Positions 1 to 9,935 of a DNA stretch of 58,790 nt are shown in pieces. The notes below the pieces were generated by a model, which saw only the letters and a program-made list of their open reading frames with translations, had not been told where the DNA came from and searched no databases. Location of the stretch: contig NZ_CM001773.1 in the NCBI RefSeq assembly GCF_000314895.2, forward strand, positions 3,303,989-3,362,778, in the 5' to 3' direction. Each line of letters opens with the position of its first letter. Position 1 is the stretch's first letter. The translations under genes were made by a program, and so were the position numbers. The stretch is from Providencia sneebia DSM 19967. Lineage in GTDB: Bacteria; Pseudomonadota; Gammaproteobacteria; Enterobacterales; Enterobacteriaceae.

Positions 1-96
1 CTTGCTCAAGCTGGAAATATTAATGATGCGATCGGCATGTATATCCAAGAAGTTGAAGATGGTATCTACCCAAGCGAAGCCCATTCATTTGAATGA
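1..96 (+). CDS. panB: 3-methyl-2-oxobutanoate hydroxymethyltransferase, C-terminal end (partial)
   Basis: The window opens inside a reading frame whose last 31 residues end in EAHSFE before a TGA at 94-96. This tail, directly upstream of panC and panD on the same strand, fits the C-terminus of PanB (ketopantoate hydroxymethyltransferase), the first committed enzyme of pantothenate synthesis. The catalytic part lies outside the window, so the call rests mainly on the tail and the panBCD order. A 60-base gap separates it from panC. Confidence 0.85.
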   Translation, partial: LAQAGNINDAIGMYIQEVEDGIYPSEAHSFE

Positions 97-156
97 TCTA
101 ACAATTATTTAAAATTAATAAACAACTATTTAGGCTCAATAAAAAGGAACATATTT

Positions 157-1020
157 ATGCTTATCATTGAAACAGCTCCTATACTTCGCCGCGAGATCCG
201 TCGCTGGAAGCTGGATGGCAAACGTATTGCCCTCGTGCCGACAATGGGAAATTTACATGATGGGCACTTAACGCTGATTGATGAAGCAAAACAACAAGCT
301 GATATTGTGATTGTCAGTATTTTTGTTAATCCAATGCAGTTTGATCGTCAATCTGATTTAGCTAATTACCCACGCACGTTGCAAGAAGATTGTGAGAAAC
401 TCAAACGTCGTGATGTTAATCTTGTGTTTGCACCTTCAGCAAAAGAATTTTATCCCGAAGGGATGGAAAAACAGACGTTTGTCGAAGTTCCGGAACTATC
501 ATCAATCCTAGAAGGCGCAAGTCGCCCAGGGCATTTCCGTGGCGTTGCAACTGTTGTGACCAAATTATTTAATTTAGTCCAACCCGATTTAGCTTTCTTT
601 GGCGAAAAAGATTTTCAACAATTAAGTTTAATTCGCAAAATGGTTGATGATCTTTCTTTCGATATTCAAATAGTTGCAGTTCCGACTATTCGTGCAAAAA
701 ATGGATTGGCGTTAAGTTCACGGAATAATAATCTGTCAGCAAATGAACTGAAAATTGCCCCCCAATTATTCAATATTATGCAGCAAGCGGGTGAAAAATT
801 AGCTTCTTCACCTGAGACTGCGGATACACTTATTCAAGAAATGAATATATCTTTGCGCGAAGCGGGCTTCACACCTGATGAACTTTTTATCCGAGATGCA
901 CGAACACTTGCCTCATTGACGCCATCTAGCCAGAAAGCCGTGATCCTGATGGCCGCATGGTTAGGCCAAACACGTCTTATTGACAATTTACAAGTTGACC
1001 TATCGCCAACTTCAGCTTAA
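157..1020 (+). CDS. panC: Pantothenate synthetase
   Basis: PanC joins pantoate and beta-alanine, using ATP through a pantoyl-adenylate intermediate, to give pantothenate in the cytoplasm. The 287-residue product has the normal family length. Family motifs are visible: [13 protein letters not shown] near residues 28-40 (the nucleotide-binding HxGH signature, here HDGH), FVNPMQF near 57-63, [10 protein letters not shown] near 147-156, and SSRNN near 190. It lies between panB and panD on one strand, so the three genes probably form a panBCD unit. An AAAGGAAC stretch just upstream of the ATG is a plausible ribosome-binding site. Nothing unusual was seen. Confidence 0.97.
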   Translation: MLIIETAPILRREIRRWKLDGKRIALVPTMGNLHDGHLTLIDEAKQQADIVIVSIFVNPMQFDRQSDLANYPRTLQEDCEKLKRRDVNLVFAPSAKEFYPEGMEKQTFVEVPELSSILEGASRPGHFRGVATVVTKLFNLVQPDLAFFGEKDFQQLSLIRKMVDDLSFDIQIVAVPTIRAKNGLALSSRNNNLSANELKIAPQLFNIMQQAGEKLASSPETADTLIQEMNISLREAGFTPDELFIRDARTLASLTPSSQKAVILMAAWLGQTRLIDNLQVDLSPTSA

Positions 1021-1065
1021 AAAATAGGGTCAATACTTACCCACAATAAACACGGGCAAACTGCA

Positions 1066-1449
1066 ATGATATTTAGAAAAATGTTACAAGGTAAGCTACA
1101 CCGGGTCAAAGTAACACAAGCAGACCTTCACTATGAAGGGTCTTGTGCAATTGATCAGGATTTTATGGATGCTGCGGGTATTCTTGAATATGAAGCAATC
1201 GATATTTATAACGTCGATAATGGTGAACGTTTTTCAACGTATGCTATTGCAGGGGAAAGAGGTTCGAAAATTATTTCTGTCAATGGTGCAGCTGCACGCC
1301 GCGCTGCTGTTGGCGATAAGCTAATTATTTGCTCTTACATTAGTATGAGTGAAGATGATGCTCGTCACCATCGCCCTAAAGTCGCTTATTTCGACGATGA
1401 TAATGTCATGAGTCGTATTGCAAAGGCCGTTCCTGTTCAAGTCGCCTAA
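1066..1449 (+). CDS. panD: Aspartate 1-decarboxylase precursor
   Basis: PanD decarboxylates L-aspartate to beta-alanine, the second substrate of PanC. It is made as a proenzyme that cleaves itself at a Gly-Ser bond to form a pyruvoyl group. That site is visible as YEGSCAID, with Gly25-Ser26; the N-terminus [16 protein letters not shown] is one residue longer than the E. coli protein as I recall it. The length of 127 residues is typical. It follows panC by 45 bases and is followed by a strong inverted repeat that probably ends the panBCD transcript. A shorter overlapping frame inside the gene is a shadow. Confidence 0.97.
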   Translation: MIFRKMLQGKLHRVKVTQADLHYEGSCAIDQDFMDAAGILEYEAIDIYNVDNGERFSTYAIAGERGSKIISVNGAAARRAAVGDKLIICSYISMSEDDARHHRPKVAYFDDDNVMSRIAKAVPVQVA

Positions 1450-1462
1450 TACAAACCCTTGG

Positions 1463-1506
1463 TAATTCGAGTTGCAGTAAAATCAATGCAACTCGAATTA
1501 TTTTTA
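1463..1506 (+). terminator. Terminator after panD
   Basis: The arms TAATTCGAGTTGCA (1463-1476) and TGCAACTCGAATTA (1487-1500) are a perfect 14-base inverted repeat with a 10-base loop, followed by TTTTTAT. It sits between panD (plus) and the convergent end of the fimbrial operon (minus), so it may serve both, although the T tract favours the plus strand. A related stem occurs at 49670-49721. Confidence 0.85.
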
Positions 1507-1508
1507 TA

Positions 1509-2546
1509 TTAATTAAACTGTACAACGAAGTTTGCCTCTGCGTTCAATTTACCCGCTTTTATTTCTGGATTATAACGATAATATTCTGCTATTAACGGCA
1601 CAGGAGTTGAGCCCGTATCTAAATCAGCTAACCTTACAAACTCTTGATTAACTAATACTTCATTATTATTTCCAGGTAATTTCACAATAAATCCGACACC
1701 ACTCGCATTGTCATTTTGACCTTCATTAGTTGTCTTAATGACCGATTCTTTTCCGTTATAACTTGTAGTGTTAGCCGCTTGAAGTTTGATTTTGGCAGAG
1801 ACCTTACCTGTACAATCAATAACTAAATCATTACTTTTAGAATAATTAGATGTTGGTGAACCGATTGCTGGCAATTCAGTGGTTGATATACGCGGCAATT
1901 CGAATTCCAAATCAGTATTCGTCAGCGAACACGATGTTGGGGCGCTAACCACTTTTCCAGCTAACTGATATGTATAGCCGATTCGTGTGGAACCGCCACC
2001 CGATTGATAAGGATTGATTAATATAGCACCAATAATATCACTGTAAAAAGTTGTCGACTTAGGATTATCTATCGCTGCATAAAGAATAACAGTTGCATCA
2101 ATAGGCATTAAGTCACCTTCAGGGACAGGTAATGGTTGCCCTGATACCTTAAATGATTGCCCTGTAGTATTATCAATTAATACATAGGCAAAATTATCAT
2201 TACCACGTGGCATAACGTGATAGGCAGGATGTCCATTAATATCACCATAATATCGCGAATTCGCAACGGTACTTTCACTGTATGTTGTATAAGCATAGAC
2301 TTGCGAGTCAGCATCACATATTGCAACACCACCTTGACCGCCTTGCCTTCTAAAAGTATATCGGCCTAACTCTTGATTCTTTTTAATAAAGCCACTTAAT
2401 TTTAAATCAACAAAAGCTTCCATTGTTGAATGCTTTAAACGCCCGTTTTCAACACAATTTTGTGCAGCAAAAGCATATCCCCCGGTCATTAAAATCAATA
2501 TGGCACTCAGAACTAATGCAAAACTTTTATTTTTATATTTTTTCAT
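1509..2546 (-). CDS. Fimbrial tip adhesin-like protein
   Basis: This 345-residue secreted protein is the last gene of the minus-strand fimbrial operon, 15 bases after the usher. An N-terminal signal peptide ends near residue 28 (GGYAFAAQ). The remainder resembles a two-domain tip adhesin: a unique N-terminal part (about 29-200) and a C-terminal pilin-like part from about CSLTNTDLEFELP onward, with paired cysteines (in PTSCSLT and VIDCTGK) and a beta-strand-rich end NAEANFVVQFN typical of donor-strand-exchanged subunits. The receptor cannot be read from the sequence. Length and position at the operon end support adhesin over minor pilin. Confidence 0.8.
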   Translation of the reverse strand: MKKYKNKSFALVLSAILILMTGGYAFAAQNCVENGRLKHSTMEAFVDLKLSGFIKKNQELGRYTFRRQGGQGGVAICDADSQVYAYTTYSESTVANSRYYGDINGHPAYHVMPRGNDNFAYVLIDNTTGQSFKVSGQPLPVPEGDLMPIDATVILYAAIDNPKSTTFYSDIIGAILINPYQSGGGSTRIGYTYQLAGKVVSAPTSCSLTNTDLEFELPRISTTELPAIGSPTSNYSKSNDLVIDCTGKVSAKIKLQAANTTSYNGKESVIKTTNEGQNDNASGVGFIVKLPGNNNEVLVNQEFVRLADLDTGSTPVPLIAEYYRYNPEIKAGKLNAEANFVVQFN

Positions 2547-2561
2547 GATGATAATTCCTTT

Positions 2562-3491
2562 CTAACGGCAATCAGAGTTAAGCATATAGAGCCCGTTTGT
2601 TGGTTGGATATTTTCAATGTTGTAATCCACCACACAGGTTTCATGAACGCCTTCATTTTTCCAATTGATATTAATTTTGCCTTTAGGTTTATTCGCCACT
2701 AAATACAATGTATTAAAGTTAGAGACGAGATGACTCTGCTCATCTTCAGTTATTGCCTTCGCCCCAACGGGGATCTCATTCATTGTCACGTGACGTAATT
2801 TAAACAATAATTTGTATCCCTTTTTAGCATCAAAATCTGCCAATATAAGTGCACCTTTAGTAGGAATTACATTATTGATAATGTTATTTTCAATTTCAGT
2901 GTCTTCTGGGATTGTTTTGGTATCAATTGCTAATGTATTTTTGCGATAAGGTGAAATACTCGGCACAATAGCTAATCCCGCTGAGTTAGTTTCAACTGAA
3001 TGCCCATTAACAACACCAATACCTTGTGCATCTTTTGTCACAATTAGTGCGCTTGTATCTTGAATTGAAGGTGCAAATACGCCTCCATATTGTGTTCCAA
3101 CAAATGCACCACTAATCCCATAATTTAAATTTTTACGGTCATCATTATAAGCATATCCAGCATTCACAATGGCGTATGGAGAACGATAGCTACTACTTAT
3201 CCCGCCAGAATAACCCACATCTTTATTACCATAACTTTGATAAATATCCCAAAATCCTCTATCGGTGGAACCATAGTTACCACTTAAACGAGCAGTTTGT
3301 AATACACGATGTTGGTTATCTGTTGATGCAGCATAATTTACATACATGGAACGATCGAAAATATTTATCGGTACGCTCATATTTAAACTTAAATTATATG
3401 AGCTCTTGTTACTATTTTGGTACTGATCGCCCTTAGAATAAGTGTAATAAACGCTGTATGTGATACGATCAATATTGCTATTCACGCCCAC
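2562..3491 (-). pseudogene. Fimbrial outer-membrane usher, C-terminal part (frameshifted gene)
   Basis: This frame encodes the last ~309 residues of a chaperone-usher family outer-membrane usher: the end of the beta-barrel (VYYTYSKGDQYQN, QSYGNKDVGYSGG) and the C-terminal plug-like domains ending in YMLNSDCR. It overlaps the upstream half by ten bases in another frame. The nominal GTG start has no reason to be used; adding one A in the minus-strand A tract at 3505-3508 joins both frames as ASGSK-KASYNVGVNS, giving a normal usher of about 835 residues. It is either a real frameshift, a slippage site, or an assembly error. Confidence 0.85.
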
Positions 3492-5056
3492 ATTATAAGA
3501 TGCCTTTTACTACCACTCGCATATTCATATACAACGGAGTTTAAGTTTATTGAACTGGATGTATTGAAAATAGGTTGAGTCAACGAAACGGTATATTCAT
3601 TTTTTAACTTATCGTAGCTACCTCTATAATTTTCATCATAAGAATATGCATCATCAATATTCAAAAAGTTGCTATCAAAATGACGAAAACCAGCTACAGA
3701 AACACTGGTATCGGTCATTTCGATACGTTTTGAATAGTTAACTCTAAAAGCATTTCCACTGAGTGTTTTATTGCTATCTACTTTAGCTCGAGAATGAACG
3801 ATATCAGTCGTAACTGCCCCATAGCTGCCTAAGTTAAAACCGGTACCAACAGCATAAGCTTGATAATCTTCAGCGTATAAAATTCCACTAAAGATTGTCA
3901 TGTAATTAGTCAGTCCATAATAAGATTCAAATTGGCTAACATAATTCCCATCACCTTTATTATGACTATCATATTTCCCCGTAGATAAACTATATCTGAT
4001 ACTGCCTTTTCTTTCTAAAAAGGCAATTGAGGAGAAAGGAACGATGAAATTAACTTCACTACCATTTGATTCTTGTACATTGACATAAAGGTTACCGCCA
4101 TTGCTCATTGGATAATAATCAGTGATTTCAAATGGACCCGCAGGCACATTTTTCTTATAAATCACCTGATCATTCTGAACAATAGTGACAATTGATTCCG
4201 AGTTAGCAATCCCGTTGACGCTAGGTGCATATTGGGTCAGATCATAAGGTTCCATTTGCCGATCTGTCGCTAATTTAGCACCTTTTAATTTAAACGAGTC
4301 AAACAGTTGCGAACTGGTATATAGATTCCCTAGTGTTAGCTCACTTTTTATTGAATTAATATTTCTTGATACCGTATTACTGATGTTATTCCATTTATTC
4401 TTATCATATGAATTATTCATCCATGTCGAATAATTACGGTATCGCCATGCGCCTATATTTAATTTTGTTTGAATATTCCCAAAATAGCTATCATCAACTT
4501 TACCATGACTATAATTATTAAATGCTGAGAAAGAATAATTAACAAAAATAGCCGGAATACCATTGTCCCATTGTTCCTCTTCTAACTTTCTAATTCTTTG
4601 CGAATCAATCATTGATTGAGGAACGGTGAGTGAATAAATTTTAGTATTTAAATCAAGGTACTGACTCATATATTTAATGCTATTTATATTCACGCAATCT
4701 TGGTCAGTATTTAAGTTCGAGTCTAAATCAATACCAAAATTTTGCCACTCCGTATAGCTAAAACATGGTGTGAGCTGTTTAGCTGATTTTGGATCGGGCA
4801 TCATCACAAAATTAATATCTTTGGTTAAAATTAAATTATTATTAATATAAAATTTTACGTAATATTTCCCTGGTGCTAGATCATTTTCTCTAAAAACATC
4901 TAAATCTTCGTTAGTTAATTGAGTATCAGTTCCCTCAATTCTTAATAAACTTGGTGGGTAATAGTCTGCAGACTTCATTTCACATGAAAATGAAGCAAAT
5001 AAAATAGCCACAAAAATGGGAGAAAGCGGGTACTTTTTATGATTAAAGCGATTCAT
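3482..5056 (-). pseudogene. Fimbrial outer-membrane usher, N-terminal part (frameshifted gene)
   Basis: Ushers (FimD/PapC family) form the outer-membrane pore that assembles pilin-chaperone complexes. This 524-residue half carries a signal peptide (LFASFSCEMKSADYYP), the N-terminal chaperone-binding domain, and the start of the barrel with the middle plug, where the family pattern PFEITDYYP near residue 309 is clear. Translation then ends prematurely in SKRHLIMWA, about 300 residues short of normal. The missing part is directly downstream in another frame. As sequenced, the product should not form a working pore, so the whole fimbria may be off. Confidence 0.85.
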
Positions 5057-5084
5057 AAGCCCTGACTCTTCTTTTATAATATCA

Positions 5085-5765
5085 TTATTTTATAAGGTAA
5101 TTGATGTCTAATCCTTTGCCATAATCGTTAATGTAACTCAAAGAAACTTTATTCGCATTGCCTACGGATTTAGGCAAATTAATTGCTGTATCAGAATAGG
5201 GTTCCAAATAACTTGGCGCCTCAATCTCTTTTTCATTGATTTTTAACTTTGCAATATTGACATAATAAGGTGTTGGATTAACAACTTTGACGCCATTTGC
5301 TAAGCGTGACCAATTTAGCTTATTCATCGAACTAACAATTTGTTGATCTTCTAATGTGCTTGGACGATAAATTAATTTAATTTTATTTGTCATGGAATAA
5401 CGTAAAACGTTATCTAGGTCTTCACTGCTTGGCGCAACAAATTTCACATTTAACCAATATAATGTTTCTCTATCACTTGGTAAGGCTGCAATTTTAGTAA
5501 TTTGAATTGTGTTCTTTTGTTCAGATCTTAACTTCAATAATGGTGGCGTTGCTGCAAAATCTTGCGTGACCTTCCCATTTTTATCTTCAATCCAAGATTG
5601 AAGTAAATAATTCCTATTTTTATCGGTATTAAATGCAACAACACCTTCACTTTTATCTTTTTCATGATAAATAATTCGAGTTGTTTCTAATCCGAACCCC
5701 GCATAACAGGGAGAAATAGAGATAAAAAATAAAGATAAAGCAGGTACTATTTTTCTCATGAGCAT
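5085..5765 (-). CDS. Periplasmic fimbrial chaperone
   Basis: A PapD/FimC-type chaperone that caps pilin subunits in the periplasm by donor-strand complementation. The start at 5765 is chosen because AAGGGG precedes it by six bases; the longer frame begins at 5804. A signal peptide (MLMRKIVPALSLFFISISPCYA) precedes a two-domain immunoglobulin-like protein of about 226 residues. Family features visible are the early TRIIYHEKDKSEGVVAFN strand, the G1-strand region around LPSDRETLYWLNVKFV, and NKIKLIYRP, the typical K-hydrophobic-RP motif. It sits between pilin and usher as in most such operons. Confidence 0.93.
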   Translation of the reverse strand: MLMRKIVPALSLFFISISPCYAGFGLETTRIIYHEKDKSEGVVAFNTDKNRNYLLQSWIEDKNGKVTQDFAATPPLLKLRSEQKNTIQITKIAALPSDRETLYWLNVKFVAPSSEDLDNVLRYSMTNKIKLIYRPSTLEDQQIVSSMNKLNWSRLANGVKVVNPTPYYVNIAKLKINEKEIEAPSYLEPYSDTAINLPKSVGNANKVSLSYINDYGKGLDINYLIK

Positions 5766-5822
5766 AATAATCCCCTTGGGAAAAGTAACGCAGATTAAAT
5801 ACAATTAACCTGCGCTATAATC

Positions 5823-6389
5823 TTATTTATAGGTAATTTTATAGTTTACAGTTGCATCTGCTTGACCCGCTTCAACAGTGCCGCCTGTTTTCACATATTT
5901 CGCTATAAATGAACCTTCCCACTGAGAACTAAATCCAGGGACATTAATATCTTCCGTTTTACTACCATTAACGACAATTGGATTTGTTTGATCATCTTCA
6001 TAATAAACACGGATGCCAACATTTTTAGCAACGCCTGCATTTCCTTTATTATCAAGTTCTAGAATAGTATTATCATTAGCACTAGCATTACCAATTAATT
6101 GAAGTGATACTTTCCCTTGATCAGGGCAATCAATTAGTGCAATTTTTAATTTACCGTCACCGCCAGTACCACCAACTTCATCATTACTTTCAAATTCACT
6201 TGTTGCAAAACGTCCCATTTTTACTTCTGCATTTGGTGAATTAGCATCATTAATATTAATAGTACAAGTTGCGTTATAAATAAGGCCTTTAAATGTAATT
6301 GTACCTGTTTGTTCTTCAGCTACAGCAGAAAAAGCTAATGAAGAAGCAATAATGGCCATAAGGATTTTTTGTGTTGGTAATTTTCTCAT
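5823..6389 (-). CDS. Major fimbrial subunit (pilin)
   Basis: The first gene of the minus-strand fimbrial operon encodes a 188-residue type 1-like pilin with a signal peptide cleaved after about SLAFSAVA. The mature N-terminus EEQTGTITFKGLIYNATCTI contains the first disulfide cysteine; the second is in LIDCPDQGKVSL. The C-terminus ends in NYKITYK, the usual penultimate-tyrosine strand read by the chaperone. Being first in the operon and having pilin-sized length suggests the major rod subunit. About 800 bases of very AT-rich, gene-free DNA lie upstream and should hold the operon promoter. Confidence 0.93.
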   Translation of the reverse strand: MRKLPTQKILMAIIASSLAFSAVAEEQTGTITFKGLIYNATCTININDANSPNAEVKMGRFATSEFESNDEVGGTGGDGKLKIALIDCPDQGKVSLQLIGNASANDNTILELDNKGNAGVAKNVGIRVYYEDDQTNPIVVNGSKTEDINVPGFSSQWEGSFIAKYVKTGGTVEAGQADATVNYKITYK

Positions 6390-7167
6390 CTACACACCTT
6401 CATATTATTCAAAGTAATTAACAAAAATTTAAACAAAGAACTATTTATGAAACACTCCAGCCATTAAATAATTCCGTAAAAAAATTTAGCGTTCTAGATT
6501 ATTTAAATTGACACATAAAAAATTACACATAATAAAAATGTGCCATAAAGAAATTAAAAACTAATTCAGTTGTCTTGCTAAGTTGTCATAAATAATTATA
6601 GCCGAAAAAAACAGTAATAAGCCAAGAGAGATCTTTCAAAACGTAAATGAACAATCTAAAAAAGATAATCAAAAAATCATATAACAGATTGTTATTTAAG
6701 AAAAATTTTTATTGATATAGATCAATAAAAAAACAATCGAAAATAGCGTGAAAAAAGATAAATATAATCAGTGTGTTACAAAGGAACTTTCATCTATACA
6801 AAGATAAAATATTTCTTATCTTTTGCATCATTAATTTACACTTTTATTTGGTATCCATAATTTTAGTTATAAAAAACATTGATTATCAATGCATTACATT
6901 GACAATCAATAATAACAAATAAAAAAACATAAAAAAAATCGAAGTGAAAATATTCCTTAAGAACAATATATTTATATTGTTGGCAATACGTATATTATTA
7001 ATATATCAATACGGTATTTCTCTTATTTTCAGGAATTTTATTTGCGATATTTATCTATTTTGCGTTATAAATCACTTATAGAAAAAGGAGTAATAATATA
7101 TTAACAAAAACAAAACTAAGTAATATTACTTATTTATATATTTATACTTCTTCTGATATTTAGCGAT
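6390..7167. other. AT-rich intergenic region upstream of the fimbrial operon
   Basis: Nearly 800 bases without a credible gene separate the pilin start from the yadGH terminator. The DNA is extremely AT-rich with many A and T tracts, as expected for an H-NS-silenced promoter region. Two related palindromic motifs, ATTGATTATCAAT (6878-6890) and ATTGACAATCAAT (6898-6910), are spaced 20 bases apart and could be a regulator site. No fim-like invertible repeats or recombinase gene were seen. Confidence 0.6.
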
Positions 7168-7210
7168 AAAAAAACTCACCGTAAAGGTGAGTTCAGAACG
7201 GTGAGTTTTT
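7168..7210 (-). terminator. Bidirectional terminator after yadH
   Basis: AAAACTCACCGT (7171-7182) pairs perfectly with ACGGTGAGTTTT (7198-7209), with A/T tracts on both sides, so it can terminate in either direction. A second GGTGAG copy inside the loop allows an alternative shorter hairpin (7175-7180 with 7185-7190). Confidence 0.85.
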
Positions 7211-7230
7211 ATTAATACCATCATGTTAGA

Positions 7231-8001
7231 TTAACTTCTTAAACCACGACCTTGTTCAATCAAGTACCAAGTTAATACATAAAAGACAATTAAGAAGATC
7301 ATCAAGACGCCTAATGTCACGGCAATTGACACATCTGCTATGCCTAAAAATCCATACCTAAAACCACTTATCATATAAACAATCGGGTTTAGTTTTGATA
7401 CCGCTTGCCAAAATGGCGGTAACAGGGTGAGAGAATAAAATACCCCCCCTAAATATGTTAATGGCGTTAGAATAAAAGTTGGCACGATGCTGATATCATC
7501 GAACGATTTGGCAAATATCGCATTCAATAGCCCAGCAAGCGAGAAGACAATAGAAGTTAATAATAGAGTGACAACGACCATTGTCCAAGAATGGACTTGT
7601 AAGGGAATAAAAAATAGCGACACAATTGTCACTAATAAGCCCACTAAAATACCGCGAGCAACACCTCCTCCCACAAAACCAGCGATAATGACATGAGTAG
7701 GAACCGGTGCAACAAGTAACTCTTCAATATTTTTCTGGAATTTAGATCCAAAGAATGAAGAGCAAACATTAGCATAAGAGTTAGTTATCACCGACATCAT
7801 AATCAAACCGGGCACAATAAATTGCATATAATCTACGCCGCCCATATCGCCAATTCTTGAACCAATTAAATTACCAAAAATAATAAAATAGAGAGACATG
7901 GTAATTACTGGCGGCAATAATGTTTGTACCCAAATTCGGGTGAACCGGGTTATTTCTTTTATCCAAATAGTTTTGAGCGCAACCCAATAAAGCGTGATCA
8001 T
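7231..8001 (-). CDS. yadH: ABC-2 type transporter permease YadH
   Basis: A 256-residue integral membrane protein with about six hydrophobic helices, matching the ABC-2 permease family that includes E. coli YadH. Its start overlaps the end of the ATPase gene yadG by four bases (ATGA), a sign of translational coupling. Together they form an export-type ABC transporter in the inner membrane. Motifs include the early WIKEITRFTRIWVQTLLPP segment and the conserved FGSKFQKNIEELLVAPV loop. The substrate is not established for the family. A strong terminator lies 20 bases downstream. Confidence 0.93.
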   Translation of the reverse strand: MITLYWVALKTIWIKEITRFTRIWVQTLLPPVITMSLYFIIFGNLIGSRIGDMGGVDYMQFIVPGLIMMSVITNSYANVCSSFFGSKFQKNIEELLVAPVPTHVIIAGFVGGGVARGILVGLLVTIVSLFFIPLQVHSWTMVVVTLLLTSIVFSLAGLLNAIFAKSFDDISIVPTFILTPLTYLGGVFYSLTLLPPFWQAVSKLNPIVYMISGFRYGFLGIADVSIAVTLGVLMIFLIVFYVLTWYLIEQGRGLRS

Positions 8002-8939
8002 TGTGCAGCCTCCGAATGAGTAGACTCATTCTCTTTTCTGACTAAATTAACAAATAGCTCTTCCAACCTGTTGGCTTTATTACGCATACTGATAATTTCA
8101 ATACCTTGCTCATTAAATTGGCTAAATACACCATTTAGCCCTTGTTCTCTTTTTACATCGACTTCTAATGTAGACGTATCAATTAAACGCGATGTATAGC
8201 CTTTCAATTCAGGAATAGGATTTTTTGCAGCAAGATCAAAGATGAAAGTTTCTGACTCTAATTGACCCAGTAGCTGTTTCATACTGGTATTTTCAACTAA
8301 TTCACCATGTTGAATAATACCGATATTACGACAAAGCATTTCTGCTTCTTCAAGATAATGCGTCGTCAAAATAATTGTTGTTCCCTGTGAGTTTAATTTT
8401 TTCAAAAATATCCACATTGAGCGGCGTAATTCAATATCAACCCCCGCAGTAGGCTCATCCAGAATTAATAATTTTGGTTCATGCATTAAAGCACGCGCAA
8501 TCATTAGGCGTCTTTTCATTCCCCCCGATAAATTACGTGCTCGCTCATCTCTTTTTTCCCATAAATCTAGCTGAGAAAGATACGTTTTTGCTCGCTGATG
8601 CGCTAGATCACGAGGAACACCATAATAGCCCGCTTGATTGAGTACAATTTGTAACACGGTTTCAAAAGGGTTAAAGTTAAACTCCTGAGGCACTAATCCC
8701 AATTGCTGTTTAGCTAACACGACTTGTTTATCTAAATCGTAGCCAAACACTTTGACCGAACCACTGGTTTTATTCACTAGCGAGCTGATAATCCCTATCG
8801 TGGTCGATTTGCCCGCACCATTAGGACCCAGCAATGCATAGAAATCACCATCTTCAACTTTTAAATCAATTCCTCGTAAGGCTTTCATGCCACCAGCGTA
8901 TGTTTTGGTGAGCTTTGATAACTCAAGTGCATATGTCAT
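7998..8939 (-). CDS. yadG: ABC transporter ATP-binding protein YadG
   Basis: A 313-residue cytoplasmic ATPase that would energise YadH. Walker A is GPNGAGKST (near residue 38), the signature is LSGGMKRR (near 137), Walker B is LLILDEPTAGVD (near 157) and the switch histidine is in LTTHYLEE. The C-terminal ~90 residues form the usual extension of DrrA-type exporters. It is the first gene of a two-gene operon and overlaps yadH. The neighbouring divergent gene is carbonic anhydrase, the same arrangement as in E. coli, which supports the gene name. Confidence 0.95.
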   Translation of the reverse strand: MTYALELSKLTKTYAGGMKALRGIDLKVEDGDFYALLGPNGAGKSTTIGIISSLVNKTSGSVKVFGYDLDKQVVLAKQQLGLVPQEFNFNPFETVLQIVLNQAGYYGVPRDLAHQRAKTYLSQLDLWEKRDERARNLSGGMKRRLMIARALMHEPKLLILDEPTAGVDIELRRSMWIFLKKLNSQGTTIILTTHYLEEAEMLCRNIGIIQHGELVENTSMKQLLGQLESETFIFDLAAKNPIPELKGYTSRLIDTSTLEVDVKREQGLNGVFSQFNEQGIEIISMRNKANRLEELFVNLVRKENESTHSEAAQ

Positions 8940-9185
8940 ACGTTAAAAATACCTTTATTCTTGCCATGGTTTAAGAGCAATATAGTGACTATGATGCCAC
9001 TTTTTTTGGGGGGTTGTTATGCAGAAAAGAGAAAATCGGTTGATATTTACTGATCCAACTGGCTAGAGAATTCAATATTGTCTTATCGAAATAAGTTAAG
9101 CATTATAATAATGTAAAAAAGAGTGCCAATATAGGGGTAAATCCTGTATATATTTTGTCGAATTTAAAAAACTAGGCTACACGTC

Positions 9186-9839
9186 ATGATGAGAAAAATT
9201 GAAGAACTATTCGCAAACAACGAAGCATGGTCAGCATCTGTCAAAGAAGAAAATCCTGAATTTTTTAAAGAATTATCCAAAGCGCAAAAACCACGATTTT
9301 TATGGATAGGCTGTTCAGATAGCCGCGTTCCTGCTGAAAAATTGATTAATGCAGCACCTGGAGACTTATTTGTTCATCGTAATGTAGCCAACCTCGTCAT
9401 TCATACCGACTTAAATTGTCTGTCAGTTATCCAATATGCCGTTGATGTCCTTGAAGTTGAGCACATAATCATTTGTGGACATTATGGGTGTGGCGGTATT
9501 GAAGCTGCGGTTGATAATACTGAACTTGGTCTGATTAATAACTGGTTGCTGCACATTCGCGATATCTGGTATCGACACAGCTCAATGCTGGGTGAACTGA
9601 AACCTTGTGAACGTTTAAACCGCTTATGCGAGCTGAATGTTGTTGAGCAAGTTTATAACTTGGGGCATTCAACGATTATGCAATCAGCATGGAAACGCGG
9701 ACAAAAAGTGATGATCCACGGTTGGGTTTACGGAATCAATAATGGCCGTTTACATGATTTGCAAATCACAGCAGATAGCAGAGAAAAGCTGGAACTGTGT
9801 TATCGCGAAACGATTGCTAAATTAACAAATAAGAAATAG
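9186..9839 (+). CDS. can: Beta-class carbonic anhydrase
   Basis: Interconverts carbon dioxide and bicarbonate, supplying bicarbonate for carboxylation at low external CO2. The 217-residue protein shows all zinc and catalytic residues of the beta class: Cys43 and the Asp45/Arg47 dyad in GCSDSR, and His99 and Cys102 in CGHYGCGG. Length and sequence match E. coli Can (YadF) closely. Two consecutive ATG codons at 9186 and 9189 make the exact start uncertain by one residue. It is divergent from yadGH and convergent with hpt, as in other Enterobacterales. Confidence 0.97.
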   Translation: MMRKIEELFANNEAWSASVKEENPEFFKELSKAQKPRFLWIGCSDSRVPAEKLINAAPGDLFVHRNVANLVIHTDLNCLSVIQYAVDVLEVEHIIICGHYGCGGIEAAVDNTELGLINNWLLHIRDIWYRHSSMLGELKPCERLNRLCELNVVEQVYNLGHSTIMQSAWKRGQKVMIHGWVYGINNGRLHDLQITADSREKLELCYRETIAKLTNKK

Positions 9840-9867
9840 TTTTTGTTATAACTAATTGATTATAAAT

Positions 9868-9908
9868 AACCCCCAGTGATTGGTTATCCAATTCAATTGG
9901 GGGCTTTA
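9868..9908 (+). terminator. Terminator between can and hpt
   Basis: A CCCCCA run (9870-9875) pairs with TTGGGGG (9897-9903), and an inner ATTGG/CCAAT pairing strengthens the structure; CTTTATC follows. It lies between convergent genes and can serve can and possibly hpt. Confidence 0.7.
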
Positions 9909-9935
9909 TCAATCATTAACAATTGAATAGGTTAT

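Noticed and set aside
2562..3491. Independent gene starting with GTG at 3491
   Set aside because: The product lacks a signal peptide and is plainly the second half of the upstream usher; one added base joins the frames.
6390..7167. Invertible fimbrial promoter element
   Set aside because: No long inverted repeats flank the region and no recombinase gene is nearby.
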